Origin: DASUAS01 sp963720765
GTDB taxonomy: Bacteria > Actinomycetota > Acidimicrobiia > IMCC26256 > DASPTH01
Assembly: GCA_963720765.1 (NCBI GenBank)
Contig: CAVRGS010000013.1
Span: 496,001 to 560,000 of the forward strand
Direction: 5' to 3'
DNA length: 64,000 nucleotides
The translations under genes and the position numbers were made by a program. Below the pieces are notes generated by a model. That model saw only the letters and a list, made by a program, of their open reading frames with translations. It had not been told where the DNA came from and searched no databases. Shown piece by piece: positions 26,387 to 35,123 of this stretch (the first letter of the stretch is position 1; every line of letters starts with the position of its first letter).

Positions 26387-27117
26387 ATGAGCGATTTCAG
26401 CGGGAAGCAGGCCGTCGTGACCGGCGCGGCGTCGGGGATCGGGCGGGCCACGGCCAAGGCGCTGGCCGATGCGGGCGCCACGGTGACGTTGCTCGACGTG
26501 AACGACGAGCTCGGTGCGAGCGCCGCCGAGGCCGCGGGCGGCACCTACGTGCACCTCGACGTATCCGAGCCCGAGGCATGGCGCGAGCTCTACGGCACGC
26601 TCGACCAGCTCGATCTGCTGCACCTCAACGCCGGGATCTACGACATCGCGCTCACCGACATCACCCAGATCTCCGACGCCCGCTACCGCGCCTACACCGG
26701 CGTGAACCTCGACGGCGTGTTCTTCGGGTTGCGAGAGGCGATCCCACTGCTCGAGCAGTCGAACGGATGCCGTCGTGGTGACGTCGTCGATGGCAGGATT
26801 GATCCCGCTACCGGGAAACCCGCTGTACGCGGCGACCAAGTGGGCGCTGATCGGGCTGGTGCGCAGCGTCCACGGCGACCTCGAGCGCCGCGGGATCCGC
26901 ATCAACGCGCTGTGTCCCGGGCGCGGTGGCGACGCCGTTGATGGGTGAGGACCCCCACGCGTTCTTCGACCAGATCGGCGTGCCCTCGTTCGAACCCGAG
27001 GTCCTCGCGGGCACGGTGGTGGATCTCCTGGCCTCCGACCGCAGCGGTCAGGCGGTGCTGCACCGTCCACCGGGCGAGCCCGAGGTCTTCGAGTTCGCGA
27101 GGCTGCCGGAACGCTGA
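26387..27117 (+). CDS. Short-chain dehydrogenase/reductase (two frameshifts)
   Basis: An SDR of about 243 residues. The cofactor motif is VVTGAASGIGRATAKAL with an Asp at the end of strand 2 (LLDVND), implying NAD(H). NAG is in LHLNAGIYD, the catalytic Ser in VVVTSSMAGL, and the Tyr/Lys in NPLYAATKWAL. One extra base near 26763 (AACGGATG) and one near 26922 (CCCGGGCG) split it into three frames, and the repaired protein is complete. The stop is 2 nt before the ABC transporter ATPase start, so it is the lead gene of that operon. Confidence 0.82.
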
Positions 27118-27119
27118 CG

Positions 27120-27912
27120 GTGCCGGCGGGCGGCGCGGACGACAGCGTGGACGACAGCGTGACACCGCGGCTTCGCATCCGGGGGCTCGACGCGGGCTAC
27201 GGCCGGGTGCAGGTGCTCTTCGGGCTCGACCTCGACGTCGCGCCCGGCGAAGCGGTCGCGGTCCTCGGCACCAACGGCGCAGGCAAGACCACTTTGCTGC
27301 GCGCGATCAGCGGCCTGCTGACGCCCACCGCGGGCAGGATCGAGCTCGACGGCGACGACCTCGCGCGCGTCGGCGCGGAGGCGCGTGCTCGGCGCGGCAT
27401 CGTGCAGGTGCGCGGTGCCGACGTGTTCGCCGGGCTCACGGTCGACGAGAACCTGCGCGCCGCGTTGGTCGCGCATCCCGAAGCCCGTCGCGACGCGGCG
27501 GCGCGCATCGCGCACGTCTACGACGTGTTCCCCGCGCTCGCCGCGCACCGCAAGCAGGACGCGGCGTCGCTCTCCGGTGGCGAGCAGCAGATGGTGGCGC
27601 TGGGGTGCGCACTGTTGTTCGAGCCGACGGTGCTGCTGGTCGACGAGCTCTCGCTCGGACTCGCGCCGCTCGTGGTGCAGCGCCTGCTCGACGTGCTCGA
27701 CGCATTGCGCGCCGACGGCCAGACCATGGTGGTGGTCGAGCAGTCGCTGGCGATCGCGGCTCGCCTCACCGACCGTGTCGTGTTCGTGGAGAAGGGCACC
27801 ATCCGCTTCGACGGATCGCCGGCCGATCTCACCGCCGACGACGAGCTGGCCCGGGCGGTGTTCCTCGGCGGACCGGCGCGTGGCGAACCGCGTCGGAGGC
27901 GGCGCCACGTGA
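27120..27912 (+). CDS. livF: LivF-type branched-chain ABC ATPase
   Basis: An ATPase of about 260 residues. Walker A is GTNGAGKTTLLRAISG, the signature is SLSGGEQQMVALGCAL, and Walker B is TVLLVDELSLGLAPL, where LSLGLAP is characteristic of LivF. GTG starts at 27120 or 27159 both fit. As written, its frame continues without a stop into the permease. The neighbouring frame ends VGGGAT with a TGA at 27910-27912 that overlaps a GTG. Since nearly all junctions in this window are GTGA overlaps, the apparent fusion is likely a 1-base error near 27880-27900. It energises uptake of an amino acid, amide or short organic acid. Confidence 0.82.
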
Positions 27913-29924
27913 TCACGCTCCACGGCTGGGACATCAGCCAGCAGATGCTGCTGAGCGGCGTCGTGCAGGGCCTCGCCTACGCGGTGCTGGGCGCGGGCAT
28001 CGTGCTCGTGTACCGCGCCAGCGGCGTCATCAACTTCGCGGTGGCCGCGTTCGGCACCACCGCGCTGGCGTTCATGGCCGTGCTGCTCGGCGGGGGAGTG
28101 GCCGACTGGCACCCACCGTTCTGGGTCGCAGCGGTGCTGGCGACGATCGCGGCCGCACTGGCGGGCTCGCTGGCCGAGTGGGCCGTCATCCGCCGCCTCG
28201 CCGACGCGCCCCGGCTCGTGGTGCTGGTGGCGACGATCGGGATCGCGCAGGTGCTGCTGCTCGTCGCGCTGGTGCTGCCCGACGTGCTCGCCGGCGGCTT
28301 CTTCCCGCCGTTGCTCGACTGGACGTGGACCGCCAGCCCGGAGCTGCTGGTGCAGGGGCGCGACTGGAGCGTGCTCGTCGTCATCCCGGTACTGGTGTTG
28401 CTGCTGGGCGTGTTCCTCACCCGCACGCGCATGGGGCTGATGGTGCGAGCGTCGGCGGCCAACCCCGACAAGGCGCGCCTCGTGGGCATCCGCGTGTTCC
28501 GCACCGCCAACGTGGTGTGGGCGATCTCGGCCGCGCTCGCCGCGGTGGCGGCGATCGCGCTGGCGCCGGTGCGCGGCGTGTCGCTGGCCGGTGCGGCTGC
28601 TGGCGGTGGTGCGCTGAGCTACCAGTTGCTGCTGCGCGCGCTGGTGGTCGCGCTGGTCGCGCGGATGCGCTCGTTGCCGATCGCGCTGGTGGCCGGCATC
28701 GCGGTCGGGATCGTCGAGGTGATCCTGCAGCAGAACGTCGACCCGAGCGACCTCGGCGTCACCGAGCTCTGGTTGTTCGTGGCGACGCTCGTGATCGTGC
28801 TCGTGTTCTCACGGTTGTCGCAGCGGTCGGGGCAAGGTGGCATCGACGACGGCGGATGGAAGGTCACTGCGTCGACCCCCGTGCGCGCGGTCGACGCCGA
28901 CGGACCGTGGTGGGCGCGGCACCTCGGTCGCATAGGTGTGGTCGCGCTCTTCGCCGCGCTGGTGCTGATCCCGGTGTTCTTCTCGCGCGCGTCGGAGTCG
29001 TTCCTCTGGACCCGGGTGTTGATCTTCGCCATCGCCGGCTGCTCGCTCACCATCCTCACCGGGTGGGCGGGCCAGGTGTCGCTCGGGCAGTTCGGCTTCG
29101 CCGCGGTCGGCGGGCTCGTCACCGTCAAGCTGGTCGGCGACGACGGCTTCCTCGGGCTCCACCACCTGCCGTGGGGCGTGGCGGTCGCGATCGGCGTGAT
29201 CGTGGGCGGCGGCGGTCGCGGTGCTCATCGGGCTGCCCGCACTGCGCATCCCCGGTCTCTACCTCGCGGTGACCACCCTGGCGTTCGCGGTGTTCGTGTC
29301 GGTGTGGCTGGTCGCGCAGGGGACGTTCCTCGACGCCAGCGGGCTGCTGCCCACGCTGGCCAAGCCCGACGCCGGGGTCGTCGACTTCGCCTCGCGCCGC
29401 TCCTACTACTACCTGTGTCTTGCGTTCCTGCTCGCGTGCGTCGCGCTGGTCGCGCAGTTGCGCCGCACGGGGATCGGCCGGTCCGTGATCGCGGTGCGCG
29501 ACAACCCGGCGTCGGCCGCGGGCATGACCATCTCGACCACACGCATGAAGCTGCTCGCGTTCGCGGTGTCGGGCGGCATGGCCGCGCTCGCCGGGCTGCC
29601 TGCTGGTGACGTTGCTGCCGAGCAACACGCCGGCGGTGACGTTCGCGCCCGAGGAGTCGGTGAAGGTCGTCGCCATCGTCGTGATCGGCGGGCTGGGCGC
29701 GTTCGTGGGTCCCGGTGCTCGGCGCGCTGTGGGTCGTGGGCGTGCCCGCGATCTGGCCCGACGAACCGATCGTGCCCTTCCTCGTGTCGGGCATCGGCAT
29801 CCTCGCCATCCTGCTCTTCGCCCCCGGCGGCTTCGCCGGCATCCTCCGCACCCTCGAGATCCTGGCTCCTGCGCCGCTCATCGCGAGGGTGCGTCAGTGC
29901 GCCCCGTACATGGACGTCACGTGA
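27909..29924 (+). CDS. Fused LivH-LivM permease (three frameshifts)
   Basis: A permease of about 670 residues with both transmembrane subunits in one chain. The first half is LivH-like (GAGIVLVYRASGVINFAVAA), and the second half is LivM-like (TGWAGQVSLGQFGFAAVGG, then GLPALRIPGLYLAVTTLAFA and APEESVKVVAIVVIGGLGA). LivHM fusions are common in actinobacteria. Single extra bases near 29214, 29600 and 29714, all in GG or GGG runs, break the frame, and removing them restores the protein. The GTG at 27909 was chosen for its overlap with the alternative livF stop. No substrate-binding protein gene lies nearby. Confidence 0.8.
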
Positions 29925-30777
29925 CGCAGCCGCGAGGGGGGACGGCGCTCGCGGCGTGCCTCCCGGAGGCGACTGGCTGGTCGCGACGGGGATGACGGTG
30001 CGGTTCGGCGGGCGGGTCGCGGTCGACCACGTCGACCTGCGGGTGGGTGCCCGCGAGCTGGTCGGACTCATCGGCACCAACGGTGCGGGGAAGAGCACGC
30101 TCATGAACGCGATCGGCGGTTTCGTGCCTGCCGACGGTCAGGTCGAGGTGCTCGGGCGCGACGTCACCGCGTTGGCCGCCTACCGGCGGCACCGGCTCGG
30201 TCTCGGGCGCACGTTCCAGGCCGCGCGTCTGTACGACGACCTCACCGTGCGCGAGACGGTGATGGTCGCGCTCGAAGCGCGTGAGCGTTCGCGCGTCGTG
30301 CCGTCGATGCTGCACGTCCCGCCGTCGCCGCGGGCGGAGCGACGCAAGCGGGCCGAGGCCGACGAAATCCTCGCCGCGCTCGGACTCGGCGACACCGCCG
30401 ACCAACCCGCCGCCGCGCTGTCGACCGGCACCCGGCGGCTGGTCGAGCTCGCCGGGCAGGTCGCGCTCGGTGCCCGCGTGGTGCTGCTCGACGAGCCGAC
30501 TGCCGGACTCTCCCAGCACGAGACCGAAGCGTTCGGTCCACGACTGCGCGACATCCAACGCGACCTCGACGCCGCGGTGCTGCTCATCGAGCACGACATG
30601 CCGTTGGTCATGTCGGTGAGCGACCGCGTCTACTGCCTCGAGGCCGGACTCGTGATCGCGGAGGGGAGCCCGGCCGAGGTGCGCGCCGATCCGCTGGTGA
30701 TCGCGAGCTACTTGGGTGTCGACGCCGGCACGACTCCGAACCCGGCGGTGCCACCACCCGGAACGCACCGCGCATGA
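29921..30777 (+). CDS. livG: LivG-type branched-chain ABC ATPase (frameshift at G6)
   Basis: An ATPase with Walker A GTNGAGKSTLMNAIGGF, LivG-type TFQAARLYDDLTVRETV, a Q-loop, and Walker B VVLLDEPTAGLS; it ends SYLGVDAGTTP. The signature loop reads ALSTGTRRLVELAG, as in LivG. The GTG at 29921 overlaps the permease stop (GTGA), but that frame ends after 24 codons. A 1-base change in the run of six G at about 29935-29940 would join it to the main frame. Otherwise translation would start at GTG 29956 or ATG 29992. It pairs with the LivF-type ATPase to drive the permease. Confidence 0.82.
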
Positions 30778-32281
30778 AGGGGTGGACCCGACAGAAGTAG
30801 GTGTACGTGCCGGCGGCGAGGTCGGAGGGCGTGCTCCACGTCGTGCTGCCCGACGTCGGCTGGCCCGCGTCGCCGAGCTGGCCGGAGTCGAACTGCACGT
30901 CGGCATCGGCGAGCGGGTAGGCGACGCCGGTCGACGCGGTGCACGGTGCCTTGCACGCAGTGATCGAGTGCCACACGTTCTGGTCGGCGGCGTCGAAGTT
31001 GTCGAAGGTGATGCTCTGACCCTCGGTGACGGTCGGGATCTTGCCCTTCGCCGCGAGGTCCCCGGCGCCGTACTCGAAGCTGCCGATCGGGATGGTCGTC
31101 TCGAGCGGACCCGACGCCGGCCTTGCGGGCGTCGAGGAAGGTCGTGGTCGCCTTCCCGCCGTGGTTGTCGTTCTCCGGCAGGTGCCCGTGGGTGAGCACG
31201 CCCTTCTGGTCGATCTGCTGCGTGAACGGGTCCTTGCCGCCCGGGACCGTCGTACATCCACACCACCCCGAGGCCCATCGACTCGTACCACGAGGCGCGG
31301 GTCGTGTCGTAGGTGGTCGTGAGGCTCAGCGTGTCGCCCGCCTTCACCGCGACCTGCCAATCGTCGGGCGTGGCCGTCATCGACACGTCCCACGACACCG
31401 CCCCCGCGGGCTCGAAGTACTTCGCCTTCGACGTGAAGATCGTCTTCGTCTGGTCGCCGCGCGTGACGGAGAAGGTGTCGTGGAGACCACCGGGGTGCAG
31501 GTGGCCGAACGTCTTCACCAGCACGCCGTCGGTGGGCACCGTGTACGTGTTGACGTGCGGCGCGTTGGGATCGTCGTCGGGGTAGGTGAACTTCCCGTTC
31601 GTGCCGCTGCCCTTGAGCGCGTCGAACACCGGGTAGACCTTGCCGTTCTGCACGTCGAGCCAGATCGGGTGCACGTCCTTCATCGACGCTCGCCTTGGGC
31701 GACGACGCGGGTACGAAGTCGACGTCGTAGGTGAGCGACGCCTTGAACGGCTTCGCCGTGAGGTCGTGGATCATGTAGTTGAGGTACCAGCGGTCGGCGG
31801 TGCTGTAGCGGTAGCCGAACCCATCGGGCAGCTCGAGCGTCGTCTTCTCCTCACCGGCAGCGATGAAGCGCTCGGGGAACAACGGGAACGTCGCGTCGCG
31901 GCGGTTGGCGACCGCCCACACGCCGTGGTGCAGGTGCAGCACGTCGACCGGCGGCACCTTCCCGTTCGGGAACTGCAAGCCCGGCTTGAAGCCGACGACC
32001 CACCCGTCTTCCTCCGGCTGGGGGATCTGGAACGTGTTCGTCTGGATCAGGTTCTGCCCCGGCGCGATGTCGAGCGGCCCGTACTCGAAGTGGAAGTGCT
32101 GCACGCCGTCCTTGTCGGTCGTCGGCGCGGCAGTGGTCGTGGTCGACCGGGCGTCACCGGACGTCACACTGGTCTGCGCCTGCGCGCTCGTCTCGCTCAG
32201 CACGGTCGCGGCGACCCCGCCGGCGAGGAGCAACGCCAGGACGAGGGTGACCAGAGCGATCTTCAGGGGGCGGCCGCGCAT
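30708..32281 (-). CDS. Secreted protein with C-terminal cupredoxin domain (frameshifted)
   Basis: The protein has about 510 residues. Residues 1-35 are a signal or anchor (KIALVTLVLALLLAGGVAAT), followed by a Thr-rich linker. The central region is His-rich (VDVLHLHHGVWAVANRRD, then VLVKTFGHLHPGGLHDTF). The C-terminal domain is a type-1 copper fold: the ligands are His in NVWHSI and Cys-His-Met in YFCRVHPFMRG. Frame breaks lie near 31688, 31247 and 31122, and the exact 3' end is unsure (30708, or nearer 30760). The ATG at 32281 was chosen because TACCGT lies 7 nt upstream. It is a likely extracytoplasmic copper protein for electron transfer or copper handling. Confidence 0.75.
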
Positions 32282-32288
32282 CTGCATC

Positions 32289-32294
32289 ACGGTA
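32289..32294 (-). promoter_or_regulatory. -10 element TACCGT for the cupredoxin gene
   Basis: TACCGT (minus strand) lies 7 nt upstream of the ATG at 32281. It picks that ATG from three closely spaced in-frame start codons (32290, 32287, 32281). Confidence 0.5.
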
Positions 32295-32332
32295 GCGATG
32301 CGCCTTCAGCCGAAGCGCGCGGTGGCGCGAAG

Positions 32333-32872
32333 ATGCGCGATCTGCTCGAATCGGACTCGATGTCCGACGACGCGGCGACAGCGCGGGCGCAGTGGCGCGC
32401 CGACGAGGAGCAGTGGACACGCGCTGCGCACGAACGGTGGGAGCACAGCCGCGGGCTCGCCGACGTCTTGCGTGACTGCATGCATCGCGGCGACACGGTG
32501 ACGTTCCGGTTCGAGTCGCACGTGTGGGTGGGCGTCGTCGTCGCGGTGGGGCTCGACATCGCGCGCCTCGACACCGGTGACACGCGGGTGGACCTCCGGC
32601 TCGCCGCCGACTCGCCGTTCGTGGTCCGTGTGCGGGCCGACGGCCGCGACGATGACGGCGTTCGCGAGCGACGCGACGCGGGCGCGCTCACGACGTTCAC
32701 CGCACGGCTACGGGAGATCGACGGCACAGCAGTGTGCATCGGCACCGCGACCGGCTCACTCGAGGGTCGTCTCCGGATCGGCGCCGATCAGGTCCGGATG
32801 ACCGACGTCGACGGCGGGGCGGCCCACGTGCCGACCGGATCGGTCCGGTGGGTGCGCCCACTCGACGACTGA
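32333..32872 (+). CDS. Hypothetical protein
   Basis: A protein of about 179 residues (170 if the ATG at 32360 is used) that I do not recognise. The N-terminal third is an acidic-basic helix (RAQWRADEEQWTRAAHERWE). The rest is beta-rich (DTVTFRFESHVWVGVVVAVG, then LDIARLDTGDTRVDLRLAAD) and suggests a small barrel, perhaps Sm-like or SH3-like. It has no signal peptide. Its end overlaps the convergent HTH gene by 85 bp. Its function is unknown; its position suggests no clear link to the pilus operon. Confidence 0.6.
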   Translation: MRDLLESDSMSDDAATARAQWRADEEQWTRAAHERWEHSRGLADVLRDCMHRGDTVTFRFESHVWVGVVVAVGLDIARLDTGDTRVDLRLAADSPFVVRVRADGRDDDGVRERRDAGALTTFTARLREIDGTAVCIGTATGSLEGRLRIGADQVRMTDVDGGAAHVPTGSVRWVRPLDD

Positions 32873-33078
32873 TCGACGCCCGGCAACGCCGCCAGCCACG
32901 CCAGCAGTTCGTCGCGCAGGAAGCGCAGCTCCCTCCCGCCGGGGAAGCGATGGCAGGGAACCCGTCCCGCCCGGACCATGCGCCGCAGGTATTCGACGTT
33001 CACCTGGAGGAGCTCGGCTGCCATCGCCGCCGTGAGCACCGGCGGGAAGTCGGAGCCGGCCTCGGGCGACACCTCCAC
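32788..33078 (-). CDS. Excisionase/MerR-type helix-turn-helix DNA-binding protein
   Basis: A protein of about 96 residues. The HTH is LTAAMAAELLQVNVEYLRRM with a wing VPCHRFPGGRELRFLRDELL, which is the excisionase (Xis/AlpA) or short MerR family arrangement. The GTG at 33078 lies 6 nt from a TACGGT -10 box. The C-terminal tail overlaps the convergent gene. It is divergent from the Tad operon, and the inverted-repeat arm at 33097-33110 sits over its own -35 region. It is probably an autoregulated controller of the pilus operon. Confidence 0.72.
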   Translation of the reverse strand: MEVSPEAGSDFPPVLTAAMAAELLQVNVEYLRRMVRAGRVPCHRFPGGRELRFLRDELLAWLAALPGVDQSSSGRTHRTDPVGTWAAPPSTSVIRT

Positions 33079-33084
33079 GCCGCC

Positions 33085-33090
33085 ACCGTA
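33085..33090 (-). promoter_or_regulatory. -10 element TACGGT for the HTH gene
   Basis: TACGGT on the minus strand ends 6 nt before the GTG at 33078, so translation is probably leaderless. Confidence 0.5.
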
Positions 33091-33096
33091 GTGCCG

Positions 33097-33176
33097 GGAA
33101 TGTCCGGTTCGAAAGGGCTTGACCGGTATCCGCAGGAAAGTGCATACTGCACCTGTTGGTAGGAACCGGACATTCC
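33097..33176. promoter_or_regulatory. 14-bp perfect inverted repeat bracketing the Tad promoter
   Basis: GGAATGTCCGGTTC (33097-33110) is matched exactly in reverse by GAACCGGACATTCC (33163-33176). The 52 bp between them hold the likely Tad promoter. The left arm lies in the -35 region of the HTH gene, and the right arm lies just after the expected Tad transcription start. It is a candidate two-site operator. Confidence 0.7.
33119..33148 (+). promoter_or_regulatory. Promoter of the Tad pilus operon
   Basis: TTGACC (33119-33124), an 18-bp spacer, and CATACT (33143-33148) with an extended TG form a good sigma-70-type promoter. It has a leader of about 55 nt and a GGAGG ribosome site (33192-33198) before the ATG at 33211. 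Confidence 0.6.
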
Positions 33177-33210
33177 GCTCGGACGGAGCCCGGAGGAGGG
33201 GCAGACACAC

Positions 33211-33951
33211 ATGACCACGGCAAGGGTCACCGACGCCCGAGGAGCCGAGGCCGTTGCGCCACCCGGCGCGCTCGCGTCCCCGTCACGTCGCCGCGGTCGG
33301 GTCTCCCGGGGCCACGTGGTGATGGCGTTGGCGGGGATCATGGGCGTCGTCCTGTCGTTCGCCGTGCTCCGGGAACGCCAGGGTGAGACTGCGGTGCTCG
33401 TGGCCGCGCACGAGATCCGGGCCGGGGAGACGATCACCGCGTCCGACCTCCGCCCCGTGCGGGTCACGCTGACGCCTGACGTCCTGGCGACCGTGGCACG
33501 AGCGCACGATCGTGGTCGTCTCCGCGGACGCATCGCCGGGAGCACGATCGCCGAAGGTGAGCTCGTGACCACGCGCACGCTGCGGTCGCGAGCCGCGCCG
33601 CACCGACTGCGCGCCATGAGCATCCCGATCGATCCCGCGCGTGCCGTCGGTGGTCGGATCGCGGCCGGCGATCGGATCGACGTGCTGTTCGCGGGGCGAC
33701 AGTCGGTGTCGATCATCGTGGCCGACGCGCCGGTGCTCGCGGTCGATGCGCGCGGTCGCGCCGGGATCGGTGAGTCGGCGAGCCCGTTCACGGTGACGGT
33801 GGGGGTGAACGCACGCCAGTCGCAGCTCGTCGCGGCTGCGGTCGCCGACGGCGAGATCTCACTCGCTCGCACCACAGGCGCCGAGTCGGCGCGTGGCGTC
33901 GCACCCGAGTCGCTCGATCGCGTCGGTGGCGTCGATCCGGGTGCCCGATGA
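33211..33951 (+). CDS. cpaB: CpaB/RcpC-like pilus assembly protein (SAF domain)
   Basis: A 246-residue protein with a cytoplasmic Arg-rich N-terminus, one membrane segment (HVVMALAGIMGVVLSFAVL), and then an SAF domain (VLVAAHEIRAGETITASDLR) at residues 60-130. The remaining part carries a RcpC-like beta region (MSIPIDPARAVGGRIAAGDR, then IDVLFAG). It is the first gene of the Tad operon and ends in a 4-bp overlap with the next. CpaB takes part in Flp pilus assembly at the cell surface. Confidence 0.85.
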   Translation: MTTARVTDARGAEAVAPPGALASPSRRRGRVSRGHVVMALAGIMGVVLSFAVLRERQGETAVLVAAHEIRAGETITASDLRPVRVTLTPDVLATVARAHDRGRLRGRIAGSTIAEGELVTTRTLRSRAAPHRLRAMSIPIDPARAVGGRIAAGDRIDVLFAGRQSVSIIVADAPVLAVDARGRAGIGESASPFTVTVGVNARQSQLVAAAVADGEISLARTTGAESARGVAPESLDRVGGVDPGAR

Positions 33952-35123
33952 CTCGGCTGGAGCCGTCGGTGGCGCTCGTGTTCTCGCCCGAGGCGTGGGT
34001 CGAGGAGCTCCATCGTCATCTGTCGCACCATGGTGGCGCCCGCGTGCGGCAGATCGTGGTCGAGCCGTCGGTCGCGCTCGACGAGGAGTACGACGTGCTC
34101 GTCGTCAGTGACCGGTGGCCGGCACTGACCTACGGGTTCGTCGGGACGGTGCACGCGCGGGGACGCTCGATCCTCGGGGTGTTCGACCCCGAGCAACCCG
34201 CGGGCAAGGAGCACCTCCTCGGCCTGGGCGTCGAGGCCACGATCGCGGCCGACGCCCTGGTGGCGGAGTTCGTGGCAGCGCTGCAAGAGATCCAGAGCGC
34301 GACGGCGACGAGCCCGATCGAGCGGAGCACCTCGGTGTCGCACCCCGTCGGTGCGCGCGACACCGAATCGTCGGGCACGGTCGTGGCGGTGTCGGGGGCT
34401 CGCGGGAGCGGGATCACCGAGGTCGCACTCGGCGTCGCGAGCTCGCTGGCCCACCGTCGGCGCTCCGTCCTGGTCTTCGACGGGCACGAGGCCGCGCCCG
34501 CGCTCGCGGGGCGTCTCGGGCTCGGACTCGAGCCGAACCTCCGGACCGCGGTCGACGCGTGCGCGCACGGCCTCGGTGCGCTCGACGACTGCGTCGTCGC
34601 CGTCGTCGACCGAGGTTCCGTGCAGCTCCGCGCGCTCGCCGGCCATCCGAGCGCGATCGCGGCATCGCAGGTGAGCACGCAGGACGTGCTCGACGTCGTC
34701 GCCGCCGCGAGGCGCGTCCACGACTTCGTGATCGTCGACCTGGAGGAACGCACACCTACGGCGCATGAGGTGACGGGGATCGCCGACCTGGTCGTGGGCG
34801 TCGTCCATGCCAGCCCGGTCGGCGTCGTGCGCGGTCTGGAGTGGACCGTCGACACGGTGGGCCGGGGCATCAACGCTCCGCTGCACCTCGTCGTCAACCA
34901 CGCGCCGAGGAGCCGGTTCCGCCAGGAGGAGATCCGGGCCGAGATCGAACGTGCGGTGCGACCCACGTCGATGGTCTGGTGTCCCCATGACCGAGCGGTC
35001 GAGTCGGCGGCGTGGGACGGGGTCCCGGTGCCCCGTGGCGGGTTCCACGCCGCGTGCACCCGGGTCGGCGACGTGCTCGACCCGCGGGCGACCCGGACGG
35101 CGGGTCGGAGGTGGTCGCGATGA
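33948..35123 (+). CDS. TadZ/CpaE-like MinD-family ATPase with atypical P-loop
   Basis: A 391-residue protein. The N-terminal part is a receiver-like domain (VALVFSPEAWVEELHRHLSH). The C-terminal half is a SIMIBI/MinD ATPase fold (TVVAVSGARGSGITEVALGV). The P-loop reads GARGSGIT, so the usual terminal Lys-Thr/Ser pair is missing, as in several TadZ proteins that bind nucleotide weakly. Strands DFVIVDLEERTP and LVVGVVHAS correspond to Walker B and downstream elements. TadZ marks the pole or site where the pilus machine assembles. Confidence 0.85.
   Translation: MTRLEPSVALVFSPEAWVEELHRHLSHHGGARVRQIVVEPSVALDEEYDVLVVSDRWPALTYGFVGTVHARGRSILGVFDPEQPAGKEHLLGLGVEATIAADALVAEFVAALQEIQSATATSPIERSTSVSHPVGARDTESSGTVVAVSGARGSGITEVALGVASSLAHRRRSVLVFDGHEAAPALAGRLGLGLEPNLRTAVDACAHGLGALDDCVVAVVDRGSVQLRALAGHPSAIAASQVSTQDVLDVVAAARRVHDFVIVDLEERTPTAHEVTGIADLVVGVVHASPVGVVRGLEWTVDTVGRGINAPLHLVVNHAPRSRFRQEEIRAEIERAVRPTSMVWCPHDRAVESAAWDGVPVPRGGFHAACTRVGDVLDPRATRTAGRRWSR

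Noticed and set aside
33097..33176. Rho-independent terminator formed by the 14-bp inverted repeat
   Set aside because: The arms are 52 bp apart, lie between divergent genes upstream of both, and have no T-run.
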